DNA from: Nannobrachium achirus | Taxonomy: Eukaryota > Chordata > Actinopteri > Myctophiformes > Myctophidae | DNA length: 64,000 nucleotides | Reading direction: 5' to 3' | Assembly: GCA_963921795.1 (NCBI GenBank) | Contig: OY997647.1 | Location: forward strand, 60,786,357-60,850,356 | Position numbers and translations under genes: made by a program | Shown here: positions 19,206-33,886 of the stretch, piece by piece | How the letters are laid out: every line of letters begins with the position of its first letter | How positions within the stretch are numbered: the stretch's first letter is position 1 | The notes under the pieces: generated by a model | Databases searched by the model: none | Told to the model about the DNA's origin: nothing | Seen by the model: the letters and a program-made list of their open reading frames with translations, nothing else

Positions 19206-22200
19206 GTTAGTAACTACTAATACCATGGAACTGGTCCTGAGGGCTAGGGCTAGGGATAGGGTTAATAACTACTAATACCATGGAACTGGACCTGAGGGCT
19301 AGGGATAGGGCTAGGGTTAATAACTACTAATACCATGGAACTGGACCTGAGGGCTAGGGCTAGGGATAGGGTTAATAACTACTAATACCATGGAACTGGA
19401 CCTGAGGGCTAGGGCTAGGGATAGGGTTAATAACTACTAATACCATGGAACTGGACCTGAGGGCTAGGGATAGGGATATAGGGTTAATAACTACTAATAC
19501 CATGGAACTGGACCTGAGCGCTAGGGCTAGGGATAGGGTTAATAACTACTAATACCATGGAACTGGACCCGAGGGCTAGGGCTAGGGTTAATAACTACTA
19601 ATACCATGGAACTGGACCTGAGGGCTAGGGCTAGGGATAGGGTTAATAACTACTAATACCATGGAACTGGACCTGAGGGCTAGGGATAGGGATATAGGGT
19701 TAATAACTACTAATACCATGGAACTGGACCTGAGGGCTAGGGCTAGGGATAGGGATAATAACTACTAATACCATGGAACTGGACCTGAGGGCTAGGGCTA
19801 GGGATAGGGTTAATAACTACTAATACCATGGAACTGGACCTGAGGGCTAGGGATAGGGATAGGGTTAATAACTACTACCATGGAACTGGACCTGAGGGCT
19901 AGGGATATAGGGCTAGGGCTAGGGATAATAACAACTAATACCATGGAACTGGACCTGAGGGCTAGGGATAGGGATAGGGATAGGCTAGGGCTAATAACTA
20001 TTAATACCATGGAACTGGACCTGAGGGATAGGGCTATGGATAGGGCTAGGGCTAGGGATAGGGTTAATAACCACTAATACCATGGATCTGGACCTGAGGG
20101 CTAGGGATAGGGCTAGGGATAGGGATAATAACTACTAATACCATGGAACTGGACCTGAGTGCTAGGGATAGGCTAGGGATAGGGATAATAACGACTAATA
20201 CCATGGAACTGGACCTGAGGGCTAGGGATAGGGTTAGGGTTAGGGATAGGGCTAGGGATAGGGCTAGGGATAGGGTTAATAACTACTAATACCATGGAAC
20301 TGGACCTGAGGGCTAGGGATAGGGCTAGGGTTAATAACTACTAATACCATGGAACTGGACCTGAGGGCTAGGGATAGGGCTAGGGCTAGGGATAATAACT
20401 ACTAATACCATGGAACTGGACCTGAGGGCTAGGGATAGGGCTAGGGCTAGGGATAGGGCTAGGGCTAATAACTATTAATACCATGGAATTGGACCTGAGG
20501 GATAGGGCTAGGGATAGGGCTAGGGATAGGGTTAATAACTACTAATACCATGGATCTGGACCTGAGGGCTAGGGATAGGGCTAGGGATAGGGATAATAAC
20601 GACTAATACCATGGAACTGGTCCTGAGGGCTAGGGATAGGGATAGGGTTAGGGTTAGGGTTAGGGCTAGGGATAGGGCTAGGGTTAGGGTTAGGGATAGG
20701 GCTAGGGATAGGGCTAGGGCTAATAACTACTAATACCATGGAACTGGACCTGAGGGCTAGGGATAGGGCTAGGGCTAGGGTTAGGGCTAGGGCTAATAAC
20801 TACTAATACCATGGAACTGGACCTGAGGGCTAGGGATAGGGCTAGGGATAATAACTACTAATACCATGGAACTGGACCTGAGGGCTAGGGATAGGGCTAG
20901 GGATAATAACTACTAATACCATGGAACTGGACCTGAGGGCTAGGGATAGGGCTAGGGATAGGGATAATAACGACTAATACCATGGAACTGGACCTGAGGG
21001 CTAGGGATAGAGATAGGGTTAGGGATAGGGCTAGGGCTAGGGATAGGGTTAATAACTACTAATACCATGGAACTGGACCTGAGGGCTAGGGATAGGGATA
21101 GGGCTAGGGATATGGATAGGGATAGGGATAGGGCTAGGGTTAATAACTACTAATACCATGGAACTGGACCTGAGGGCTAGGGCTAGGGATAGGGTTAATA
21201 ACTACTAATACCATGGAACTGGACCTGAGGGCTAGGGCTAGGGATAGGGTTAATAACTACTAATACCATGGAACTGGACCTGAGGGCTAGGGCTAGGGAT
21301 AGGGATAATAACTACTAATACCATGGAACTGGACCTGAGGGCTAGGGATAGGGCTAGGGATAGGGATAATAACGACTAATACCATGGAACTGGACCTGAG
21401 GGCTAGGGATAGGGATAGGGTTAGGGTTAGGGCTAGGGATAGGGCTAGGGATAGGGTTAATAACTACTAATACCATGGAACTGGACCTGAGGGCTAGGGA
21501 TAGGGCTAGGGCTAGGGCTAGGGATAGGGCTAGGGATAGGGCTAGGGATAGGGATAATAACTACTAATACCATGGAACTGGACCTGAGGGCTAGGGATAG
21601 GGCTAGGGCTAATAACTACTAATACCATGGAACTGGACCTGAGGGCTAGGGATAGGGCTAGGGCTAGGGCTAGGGTTAGGGCTAGGGCTAATAACTACTA
21701 AGACCATGGAACTGGACCTGAGGGCTAGGGATAGGGCTAGGGATAATAACTACTAATACCATGGAACTGGACCTGAGGGCTAGGGATAGGGCTAGGGATA
21801 ATAACTACTAATACCATGGAACTGGACCTGAGGGCTAGGGATAGGGCTAGGGATAGGGATAATAACGACTAATACCATGGAACTGGACCTGAGGGCTAGG
21901 GATAGAGATAGGGTTAGGGATAGGGCTAGGGCTAGGGATAGGGTTAATAACTACTAATACCATGGAACTGGACCTGAGGGCTAGGGATAGAGATAGGGAT
22001 AGGGCTAGGGCTAGGGATAGGGCTAGGGATAAGGCTAGGGCTAATAACTACTAATACCATGGAACTGGACCTGAGGGCTAGGGATAGGGCTAGGGATAGG
22101 GCTAGGGATAGGGCTAGGGTTAATAACTACTAATACCATGGAACTGGACCTGAGGGCTAGGGATAGGGCTAGGGATAGGGCTAGGGCTAGGGATAGGGCT

Positions 22201-22974
22201 AGGGTTAATAACTACTAATACCATGGAACTGGACCTGAGGGCTAGGGATAGGGCTAGGGTTAATAACTACTAATACCATGGAACTGGACCTGAGGGCTAG
22301 GGATAGGGCTAGGGATAGGGCTAGGGATAGGGATAGGGATAGGGCTAGGGTTAATAACTACTAATACCATGGAACTGGACCTGAGGGCTAGGGCTAGGGA
22401 TAGGGTTAATAACTACTAATACCATGGAACTGGACCTGAGGGCTAGGGCTAGGGATAGGGTTAATAACTACTAATACCATGGAACTGGACCTGAGGGCTA
22501 GGGATAGGGATAATAACGACTAATACCATGGAACTGGACCTGAGGGCTAGGGATAGGGCTAGGGATAGGGATAATAACGACTAATACCATGGAACTGGAC
22601 CTGAGGGCTAGGGCTAGGGCTAGGGATAGGGTTAATAACTACTAATACCATGGAACTGGACCTGAGGGCTAGGGATAGGGTTAATAACTACTAATACCAT
22701 GGAACTGGACCTGAGGGCTAGGGCTAGGGATAGGGATAATAACTACTAATACCATGGAACTGGACCTGAGGGCTAGGGATAGGGCTAGGGATAGGGTTAA
22801 TAACTACTAATACCATGGAACTGGACCTGAGGGCTAGGGATAGGGCTAGGGATAGGGTTAATAACTACTAATATGGAACTTGACCTGAGGGCTAGGGCTA
22901 GGGCTAGGGATAGGGTTAATAACTACTAATACCATGGAACTTGACCTGAGGGCTAGGGATAGGGATAGGGTTAG
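19206..22974 (+). repeat. Monomer block 4
   Basis: Begins like block 3 and then changes into the long-hexamer-tract monomers typical of the central array. TTAGGG triplets occur around 20647-20668. Confidence 0.95.
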
Positions 22975-23730
22975 TGATGTTCCTGATTGGATGACCGCTC
23001 TAGGTTTAACCCCTTGAACCCCGACATCCATTATTCTGATGAACATTCACCATCAACTCTTCTGTTGAGTACAAAGGCCTTCCTAAATAGGCCTATCCAC
23101 GGCCATTCTGCTCACTAAGCCCATTTTCCACTGGCCCAACTCCACACCACTCCACACCACACCGCCCACTTGTGTCAGGTTTTCCACTAAGGACCTGGGT
23201 AGAGTGGAGTGAAAGTGGTACTAAACAGGGTACTAAAAAGTATCCACTCTAGAGTAGGTCTGAGCTAGGCCAAACATGGCCAAACACTTCATAATGACTG
23301 ATCACTCACTGACTAATATAGTTGTAATGCATGATAATAGATTATATTGTGTTATAACCACTATTATAATCTATTAAAGTGTATTATAGTTATCATAGTA
23401 ATACATTAATACTTTATAGGGTATTATAATCACAGTTATAATCCATTATAGTGTATTATAATTAATAGTTGTAATACAAATTTATATTGTATTATAACAG
23501 GGAATAAACTTATAATACATTTATATTGTATTATAACAGGGAATAAACTCCCTGTCGCACTTAGAACAATGGACTCACTCGCTAGCTTTCGCCGTGGACT
23601 GAAGACTCACCTTTTCAGACTCCACCTAAACCCTTAGCACTACAGAAAAAATCAATGAATACATGATAAACGTTTTCTTTTTCTTTCTTTTTTTTGCAGC
23701 TCCCTCACCACCCCACTTCCAACGCCCCTG
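22975..23730 (+). repeat. Full satellite spacer L1
   Basis: Order: a roughly 120-bp unique segment (TGATGTTCCTGATTGG onward), a segment with paired TTTTCCACT motifs resembling a common teleost interspersed repeat, the AT-rich hairpin, a 39-bp duplicated TATTGTATTATAACAGGG block, L2 coding tail (23541 to about 23640, reading NKLPVALRTMDSLASFRRGL and onward to a stop), L2 3' sequence, and a CT tract ending in TTTGCAG. Confidence 0.95.
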
Positions 23731-26700
23731 GTTAGTAACTACTAATACCATGGAACTGGACCTGAGGGCTAGGGCTAGGGATAGGGTTAATAACTACTAA
23801 TACCATGGAACTGGACCTGAGGGCTAGGGATAGGGCTAGGGTTAATAACTACTAATACCATGGAACTGGACCTGAGGGCTAGGGCTAGGGATAGGGTTAA
23901 TAACTACTAATACCATGGAACTGGACCTGAGGGCTAGGGCTAAGGATAGGGTTAATAACTACTAATACCATGGAACTGGACCTGAGGGCTAGGGCTAGGG
24001 ATAGGGTTAATAACTACTAATACCATGGAACTGGACCTGAGGGCTAGGGATAGGGCTAGAGATAGGGCTAGGGCTAGGGCTAGGGATAGGGTTAATAACT
24101 ACTAATACCATGGAACTGGACCTGAGGGCTAGGGATAGGGCTAGGGATAGGGCTAGGGCTAGGGATAGGGATAGGGATAGGGCTAGGGTTAATAACTACT
24201 AATACCATGGAACTGGACCTGAGGGCTAGGGATAGGGCTAGGGATAGGGCTAGGGCTAGGGATAGGGCTAGGGTTAATAACTACTAATACCATGGAACTG
24301 GACCTGAGGGCTAGGGTTAGGGCTAGGGTTAATAACTACTAATACCATGGAACTGGACCTGAGGGCTAGGGATAGGGCTAGGGATAGGGCTAGGGATAGG
24401 GATAGGGATAGGGATAGGGCTAGGGTTAATAACTACTAATACCATGGAACTGGACCTGAGGGCTAGGGCTAGGGATAGGGTTAATAACTACTAATACCAT
24501 GGAACTGGACCTGAGGGCTAGGGCTAGGGATAGGGTTAATAACTACTAATACCATGGAACTGGACCTGAGGGCTAGGGCTAGGGATAGGGATAATAACTA
24601 CTAATACCATGGAACTGGACCTGAGGGCTAGGGATAGGGCTAGGGATAGGGCTAGGGATAGGGCTAGGGATAGGGATAGGGATAGGGATAGGGATAGGGC
24701 TAGGGTTAATAACTACTAATACCATGGAACTGGACCTGAGGGCTAGGGCTAGGGATAGGGTTAATAACTACTAATACCATGGAACTGGACCTGAGGGCTA
24801 GGGCTAGGGATAGGGTTAATAACTACTAATACCATGGAACTGGACCTGAGGGCTAGGGCTAGGGATAGGGATAATAACTACTAATACCATAGAACTGGAC
24901 CTGAGGGCTAGGGATAGGGCTAGGGATAGGGATAATAACGACTAATACCATGGAACTGGACCTGAGGGCTAGGGATAGGGATAGGGTTAGGGTTAGGGCT
25001 AGGGATAGGGCTAGGGATAGGGTTAATAACTACTAATACCATGGAACTGGACCTGAGGGCTAGGGATAGGGCTAGGGCTAGGGCTAGGGATAGGGCTAGG
25101 GATAGGGCTAGGGATAGGGATAATAACTACTAATACCATGGAACTGGACCTGAGGGCTAGGGATAGGGCTAGGGCTAATAACTACTAATACCATGGAACT
25201 GGACCTGAGGGCTAGGGATAGGGCTAGGGCTAGGGTTAGGGCTAGGGCTAATAACTACTAATACCACGGAACTGGACCTGAGGGCTAGGGATAGGGCTAG
25301 GGATAATAACTACTAATACCATGGAACTGGACCTGAGGGCTAGGGATAGGGCTAGGGATAATAACTACTAATACCATGGAACTGGACCTGAGGGCTAGGG
25401 ATAGGGCTAGGGATAGGGATAATAACGACTAATACCATGGAACTGGACCTGAGGGCTAGGGATAGAGATAGGGTTAGGGATAGGGCTAGGGCTAGGGATA
25501 GGGTTAATAACTACTAATACCATGGAACTGGACCTGAGGGCTAGGGATAGGGCTAGGGCTAGGGATAGGGCTAGGGATAAGGCTAGGGCTAATAACTACT
25601 AATACCATGGAACTGGACCTGAGGGCTAGGGATAGGGCTAGGGATAGGTCTAGGGATAGGGCTAGGGTTAATAACTACTAATACCATGGAACTGGACCTG
25701 AGGGCTAGGGATAGGGCTAGGGATAGGGCTAGGGCTAGGGATAGGGCTAGGGTTAATAACTACTAATACCATGGAACTGGACCTGAGGGCTAGGGTTAGG
25801 GCTAGGGTTAATAACTACTAATACCATGGAACTGGACCTGAGGGCTAGGGATAGGGCTAGGGATAGGGCTAGGGATAGGGCTAGGGATAGGGCTAGGGAT
25901 AGGGATAATAACTACTAATACCATGGAACTGGACCTGAGGGCTAGGGATAGGGCTAGGGCTAATAACTACTAATACCATGGAACTGGACCTGAGGGCTAG
26001 GGATAGGGCTAGGGCTAGGGTTAGGGCTAGGGCTAATAACTACTAATACCACGGAACTGGACCTGAGGGCTAGGGATAGGGCTAGGGATAATAACTACTA
26101 ATACCATGGAACTGGACCTGAGGGCTAGGGATAGGGCTAGGGATAATAACTACTAATACCATGGAACTGGACCTGAGGGCTAGGGATAGGGCTAGGGATA
26201 GGGATAATAACGACTAATACCATGGAACTGGACCTGAGGGCTAGGGATAGAGATAGGGTTAGGGATAGGGCTAGGGCTAGGGATAGGGTTAATAACTACT
26301 AATACCATGGAACTGGACCTGAGGGCTAGGGATAGGGCTAGGGCTAGGGATAGGGCTAGGGATAAGGCTAGGGCTAATAACTACTAATACCATGGAACTG
26401 GACCTGAGGGCTAGGGATAGGGCTAGGGATAGGTCTAGGGATAGGGCTAGGGTTAATAACTACTAATACCATGGAACTGGACCTGAGGGCTAGGGATAGG
26501 GCTAGGGATAGGGCTAGGGCTAGGGATAGGGCTAGGGTTAATAACTACTAATACCATGGAACTGGACCTGAGGGCTAGGGTTAGGGCTAGGGTTAATAAC
26601 TACTAATACCATGGAACTGGACCTGAGGGCTAGGGATAGGGCTAGGGATAGGGCTAGGGATAGGGATAGGGATAGGGATAGGGCTAGGGTTAATAACTAC

Positions 26701-27524
26701 TAATACCATGGAACTGGACCTGAGGGCTAGGGCTAGGGATAGGGTTAATAACTACTAATACCATGGAACTGGACCTGAGGGCTAGGGCTAGGGATAGGGT
26801 TAATAACTACTAATACCATGGAACTGGACCTGAGGGCTAGGGCTAGGGATAGGGTTAATAACTACTAATACCATGGAACTGGACCTGAGGGCTAGGGCTA
26901 GGGATAGGGTTAATAACTACTAATACCATGGAACTGGACCTGAGGGCTAGGGCTAGGGATAGGGTTAATAACTACTAATACCATGGAACTGGACCTGAGG
27001 GCTAGGGCTAGGGATAGGGTTAATAACTACTAATACCATGGAACTGGACCTGAGGGCTAGGGCTAGGGATAGGGTTAATAACTACTAATACCATGGAACT
27101 GGACCTGAGGGCTAGGGCTAAGGATAGGGTTAATAACTACTAATACCATGGAACTGGACCTGAGGGCTAGGGCTAGGGATATGGTTAATAACTACTAATA
27201 CCATGGAACTGGACCTGAGGGCTAGGGATAGGGATAATAACGACTAATACCATGGAACTGGACCTGAGGGCTAGGGATAGGGCTAGGGATAGGGATAATA
27301 ACGACTAATACCATGGAACTGGACCTGAGGGCTAGGGCTAGGGCTAGGGATAGGGTTAATAACTACTAATACCATGGAACTGGACCTGAGGGCTAGGGAT
27401 AGGGTTAATAACGACTAATACCATGGAACTGGACCTGAGGGCTAGGGCTAGGGCTAGGGATAGGGTTAATAACTACTAATACCATGGAACTTGACCTGAG
27501 GGCTAGGGATAGGGATAGGGTTAG
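23731..27524 (+). repeat. Monomer block 5
   Basis: Long block. An internal duplication of about 790 bp is suggested by repeated variant order (ACCACGG at 25264 and 26049). Confidence 0.92.
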
Positions 27525-28280
27525 TGATGTTCCTGATTGGATGACCGCTCTAGGTTTAACCCCTTGAACCCCGACATCCATTATTCTGATGAACATTCAC
27601 CATCAACTCTTCTGTTGAGTACAAAGGCCTTCCTAAATAGGCCTATCCACGGCCATTCTGCTCACTAAGCCCATTTTCCACTGGCCCAACTCCACACCAC
27701 TCCACACCACACCGCCCACTTGTGTCAGGTTTTCCACTAAGGACCTGGGTAGAGTGGAGTGAAAGTGGTACTAAACAGGGTACTAAAAAGTATCCACTCT
27801 AGAGTAGGTCTGAGCTAGGCCAAACATGGCCAAACACTTCATAATGACTGATCACTCACTGACTAATATAGTTGTAATGCATGATAATAGATTATATTGT
27901 GTTATAACCACTATTATAATCTATTAAAGTGTATTATAGTTATCATAGTAATACATTAATACTTTATAGGGTATTATAATCACAGTTATAATCCATTATA
28001 GTGTATTATAATTAATAGTTGTAATACAAATTTATATTGTATTATAACAGGGAATAAACTTATAATACATTTATATTGTATTATAACAGGGAATAAACTC
28101 CCTGTCGCACTTAGAACAATGGACTCACTCGCTAGCTTTCGCCGTGGACTGAAGACTCACCTTTTCAGACTCCACCTAAACCCTTAGCACTACAGAAAAA
28201 ATCAATGAATACATGATAAACGTTTTCTTTTTCTTTCTTTTTTTTGCAGCTCCCTCACCACCCCACTTCCAACGCCCCTG
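27525..28280 (+). repeat. Full satellite spacer L2
   Basis: Apparently identical in order and length to L1. Confidence 0.95.
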
Positions 28281-31200
28281 GTTAGTAACTACTAATACCA
28301 TGGAACTGGACCTGAGGGCTAGGGCTAGGGATAGGGTTAATAACTACTAATACCATGGAACTGGACCTGAGGGCTAGGGATAGGGCTAGGGTTAATAACT
28401 ACTAATACCATGGAACTGGACCTGAGGGCTAGGGCTAGGGATAGGGTTAATAACTACTAATACCATGGAACTGGACCTGAGGGCTAGGGCTAAGGATAGG
28501 GTTAATAACTACTAATACCATGGAACTGGACCTGAGGGCTAGGGCTAGGGATAGGGTTAATAACTACTAATACCATGGAACTGGACCTGAGGGCTAGGGA
28601 TAGGGCTAGAGATAGGGCTAGGGCTAGGGCTAGGGATAGGGTTAATAACTACTAATACCATGGAACTGGACCTGAGGGCTAGGGATAGGGCTAGGGATAG
28701 GGCTAGGGCTAGGGATAGGGATAGGGATAGGGCTAGGGTTAATAACTACTAATACCATGGAACTGGACCTGAGGGCTAGGGATAGGGCTAGGGATAGGGC
28801 TAGGGCTAGGGATAGGGCTAGGGTTAATAACTACTAATACCATGGAACTGGACCTGAGGGCTAGGGTTAGGGCTAGGGTTAATAACTACTAATACCATGG
28901 AACTGGACCTGAGGGCTAGGGATAGGGCTAGGGATAGGGCTAGGGATAGGGATAGGGATAGGGATAGGGATAGGGTTAATAACTACTAATACCATGGAAC
29001 TGGACCTGAGGGCTAGGGCTAGGGATAGGGTTAATAACTACTAATACCATGGAACTAGACCTGAGGGCTAGGGCTAGGGATAGGGTTAATAACTACTAAT
29101 ACCATGGAACTGGACCTGAGGGCTAGGGCTAGGGATAGGGATAATAACTACTAATACCATGGAACTGGACCTGAGGGCTAGGGATAGGGCTAGGGATAGG
29201 GCTAGGGATAGGGATAGGGATAGGGATAGGGCTAGGGTTAATAACTACTAATACCATGGAACTGGACCTGAGGGCTAGGGCTAGGGATAGGGTTAATAAC
29301 TACTAATACCATGGAACTGGACCTGAGGGCTAGGGCTAGGGATAGGGTTAATAACTACTAATACCATGGAACTGGACCTGAGGGCTAGGGCTAGGGATAG
29401 GGATAATAACTACTAATACCATAGAACTGGACCTGAGGGCTAGGGATAGGGCTAGGGATAGGGATAATAACGACTAATACCATGGAACTGGACCTGAGGG
29501 CTAGGGATAGGGATAGGGTTAGGGTTAGGGCTAGGGATAGGGCTAGGGATAGGGTTAATAACTACTAATACCATGGAACTGGACCTGAGGGCTAGGGATA
29601 GGGCTAGGGCTAGGGCTAGGGATAGGGCTAGGGATAGGGCTAGGGATAGGGATAATAACTACTAATACCATGGAACTGGACCTGAGGGCTAGGGATAGGG
29701 CTAGGGCTAATAACTACTAATACCATGGAACTGGACCTGAGGGCTAGGGATAGGGCTAGGGCTAGGGTTAGGGCTAGGGCTAATAACTACTAATACCACG
29801 GAACTGGACCAGAGGGCTAGGGATAGGGCTAGGGATAATAACTACTAATACCATGGAACTGGACCTGAGGGCTAGGGATAGGGCTAGGGATAATAACTAC
29901 TAATACCATGGAACTGGACCTGAGGGCTAGGGATAGGGCTAGGGATAGGGATAATAACGACTAATACCATGGAACTGGACCTGAGGGCTAGGGATAGAGA
30001 TAGGGTTAGGGATAGGGCTAGGGCTAGGGATAGGGTTAATAACTACTAATACCATGGAACTGGACCTGAGGGCTAGGGATAGGGCTAGGGCTAGGGATAG
30101 GGCTAGGGATAAGGCTAGGGCTAATAACTACTAATACCATGGAACTGGACCTGAGGGCTAGGGATAGGGCTAGGGATAGGTCTAGGGATAGGGCTAGGGT
30201 TAATAACTACTAATACCATGGAACTGGACCTGAGGGCTAGGGATAGGGCTAGGGATAGGGCTAGGGCTAGGGATAGGGCTAGGGTTAATAACTACTAATA
30301 CCATGGAACTGGACCTGAGGGCTAGGGTTAGGGCTAGGGTTAATAACTACTAATACCATGGAACTGGACCTGAGGGCTAGGGATAGGGCTAGGGATAGGG
30401 CTAGGGATAGGGATAGGGATAGGGCTAGGGTTAATAACTACTAATACCATGGAACTGGACCTGAGGGCTAGGGCTAGGGATAGGGTTAATAACTACTAAT
30501 ACCATGGAACTGGACCTGAGGGCTAGGGCTAGGGATAGGGTTAATAACTACTAATACCATGGAACTGGACCTGAGGGCTAGGGCTAGGGATAGGGTTAAT
30601 AACTACTAATACCATGGAACTGGACCTGAGGGCTAGGGCTAGGGATAGGGTTAATAACTACTAATACCATGGAACTGGACCTGAGGGCTAGGGCTAGGGA
30701 TAGGGTTAATAACTACTAATACCATGGAACTGGACCTGAGGGCTAGGGCTAGGGATAGGGTTAATAACTACTAATACCATGGAACTGGACCTGAGGGCTA
30801 GGGCTAGGGATAGGGTTAATAACTACTAATACCATGGAACTGGACCTGAGGGCTAGGGCTAAGGATAGGGTTAATAACTACTAATACCATGGAACTGGAC
30901 CTGAGGGCTAGGGCTAGGGATATGGTTAATAACTACTAATACCATGGAACTGGACCTGAGGGCTAGGGATAGGGATAATAACGACTAATACCATGGAACT
31001 GGACCTGAGGGCTAGGGATAGGGCTAGGGATAGGGATAATAACGACTAATACCATGGAACTGGACCTGAGGGCTAGGGCTAGGGCTAGGGATAGGGTTAA
31101 TAACTACTAATACCATGGAACTGGACCTGAGGGCTAGGGATAGGGTTAATAACTACTAATACCATGGAACTGGACCTGAGGGCTAGGGCTAGGGATAGGG

Positions 31201-31427
31201 ATAATAACTACTAATACCATGGAACTGGACCTGAGGGCTAGGGATAGGGTTAATAACTACTAATACCATGGAACTGGACCTGAGGGCTAGGGATAGGGCT
31301 AGGGATAGGGTTAATAACTACTAATATGGAACTTGACCTGAGGGCTAGGGCTAGGGCTAGGGATAGGGTTAATAACTACTAATACCATGGAACTTGACCT
31401 GAGGGCTAGGGATAGGGATAGGGTTAG
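28281..31427 (+). repeat. Monomer block 6
   Basis: Starts with the same first seven monomers as block 5. It corresponds to block 8 in the duplicated superunit. Confidence 0.92.
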
Positions 31428-32184
31428 TGATGTTCCTGATTGGATGACCGCTCTAGGTTTAACCCCTTGAACCCCGACATCCATTATTCTGATGAACATT
31501 CACCATCAACTCTTCTGTTGAGTACAAAGGCCTTCCTAAATAGGCCTATCCACGGCCATTCTGCTCACTAAGCCCATTTTCCACTGGCCCAACTCCACAC
31601 CACTCCACACCACACCGCCCACTTGTGTCAGGTTTTCCACTAAGGACCTGGGTAGAGTGGAGTGAAAGTGGTACTAAACAGGGTACTAAAAAGTATCCAC
31701 TCTAGAGTAGGTCTGAGCTAGGCCAAACATGGCCAAACACTTCATAATGACTGATCACTCACTGACTAATATAGTTGTAATGCATGATAATAGATTATAT
31801 TGTGTTATAACCACTATTATAATCTATTAAAGTGTATTATAGTTATCATAGTAATACATTAATACTTTATAGGGTATTATAATCACAGTTATAATCCATT
31901 ATAGTGTATTATAATTAATAGTTGTAATACAAATTTATATTGTATTATAACAGGGAATAAACTTATAATACATTTATATTGTATTATAACAGGGAATAAA
32001 CTCCCTGTCGCACTTAGAACAATGGACTCACTCGCTAGCTTTCGCCGTGGACTGAAGACTCACCTTTTCAGACTCCACCTAAACCCTTAGCACTACAGAA
32101 AAAATCAATGAATACATGATAAACGTTTTCTTTTTCTTTCTTTTTTTTTGCAGCTCCCTCACCACCCCACTTCCAACGCCCCTG
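31428..32184 (+). repeat. Full satellite spacer L3
   Basis: As L1, with one more T in the CT tract. Confidence 0.95.
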
Positions 32185-33130
32185 GTTAGTAACTACTAAT
32201 ACCATGGAACTGGACCTGAGGGCTAGGGCTAGGGATAGGGTTAATAACTACTAATACCATGGAACTGGACCTGAGGGCTAGGGATAGGGCTAGGGTTAAT
32301 AACTACTAATACCATGGAACTGGACCTGAGGGCTAGGGCTAGGGATAGGGTTAATAACTACTAATACCATGGAACTGGACCTGAGGGCTAGGGCTAGGGA
32401 TAGGGTTAATAACTACTAATACCATGGAACTGGACCTGAGGGCTAGGGCTAAGGATAGGGTTAATAACTACTAATACCATGGAACTGGACCTGAGGGCTA
32501 GGGCTAGGGATAGGGTTAATAACTACTAATACCATGGAACTGGACCTGAGGGCTAGGGCTAGGGATAGGGTTAATAACTACTAATACCATGGAACTGGAC
32601 CTGAGGGCTAGGGCTAGGGATAGGGTTAATAACTACTAATACCATGGAACTGGACCTGAGGGCTAGGGCTAGGGATAGGGTTAATAACTACTAATACCAT
32701 GGAACTGGACCTGAGGGCTAGGGCTAAGGATAGGGTTAATAACTACTAATACCATGGAACTGGACCTGAGGGCTAGGGCTAGGGATATGGTTAATAACTA
32801 CTAATACCATGGAACTGGACCTGAGGGCTAGGGATAGGGATAATAACGACTAATACCATGGAACTGGACCTGAGGGCTAGGGATAGGGCTAGGGATAGGG
32901 ATAATAACGACTAATACCATGGAACTGGACCTGAGGGCTAGGGCTAGGGCTAGGGATAGGGTTAATAACTACTAATACCATGGAACTGGACCTGAGGGCT
33001 AGGGATAGGGTTAATAACGACTAATACCATGGAACTGGACCTGAGGGCTAGGGCTAGGGCTAGGGATAGGGTTAATAACTACTAATACCATGGAACTTGA
33101 CCTGAGGGCTAGGGATAGGGATAGGGTTAG
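32185..33130 (+). repeat. Monomer block 7 (short)
   Basis: Seventeen or so monomers of nearly uniform length, ending in the ACTTGACC variants next to the spacer. Confidence 0.92.
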
Positions 33131-33886
33131 TGATGTTCCTGATTGGATGACCGCTCTAGGTTTAACCCCTTGAACCCCGACATCCATTATTCTGATGAAC
33201 ATTCACCATCAACTCTTCTGTTGAGTACAAAGGCCTTCCTAAATAGGCCTATCCACGGCCATTCTGCTCACTAAGCCCATTTTCCACTGGCCCAACTCCA
33301 CACCACTCCACACCACACCGCCCACTTGTGTCAGGTTTTCCACTAAGGACCTGGGTAGAGTGGAGTGAAAGTGGTACTAAACAGGGTACTAAAAAGTATC
33401 CACTCTAGAGTAGGTCTGAGCTAGGCCAAACATGGCCAAACACTTCATAATGACTGATCACTCACTGACTAATATAGTTGTAATGCATGATAATAGATTA
33501 TATTGTGTTATAACCACTATTATAATCTATTAAAGTGTATTATAGTTATCATAGTAATACATTAATACTTTATAGGGTATTATAATCACAGTTATAATCC
33601 ATTATAGTGTATTATAATTAATAGTTGTAATACAAATTTATATTGTATTATAACAGGGAATAAACTTATAATACATTTATATTGTATTATAACAGGGAAT
33701 AAACTCCCTGTCGCACTTAGAACAATGGACTCACTCGCTAGCTTTCGCCGTGGACTGAAGACTCACCTTTTCAGACTCCACCTAAACCCTTAGCACTACA
33801 GAAAAAATCAATGAATACATGATAAACGTTTTCTTTTTCTTTCTTTTTTTTGCAGCTCCCTCACCACCCCACTTCCAACGCCCCTG
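33131..33886 (+). repeat. Full satellite spacer L4
   Basis: As L1. Confidence 0.95.

Noticed and set aside
15480-20077. Recurrent frames encoding MELDLRARD-type repeats on the plus strand and their minus-strand partners.
   Set aside because: They are translations of the satellite monomer. Frames break whenever hexamer number changes, and no start, promoter or splice context is seen.
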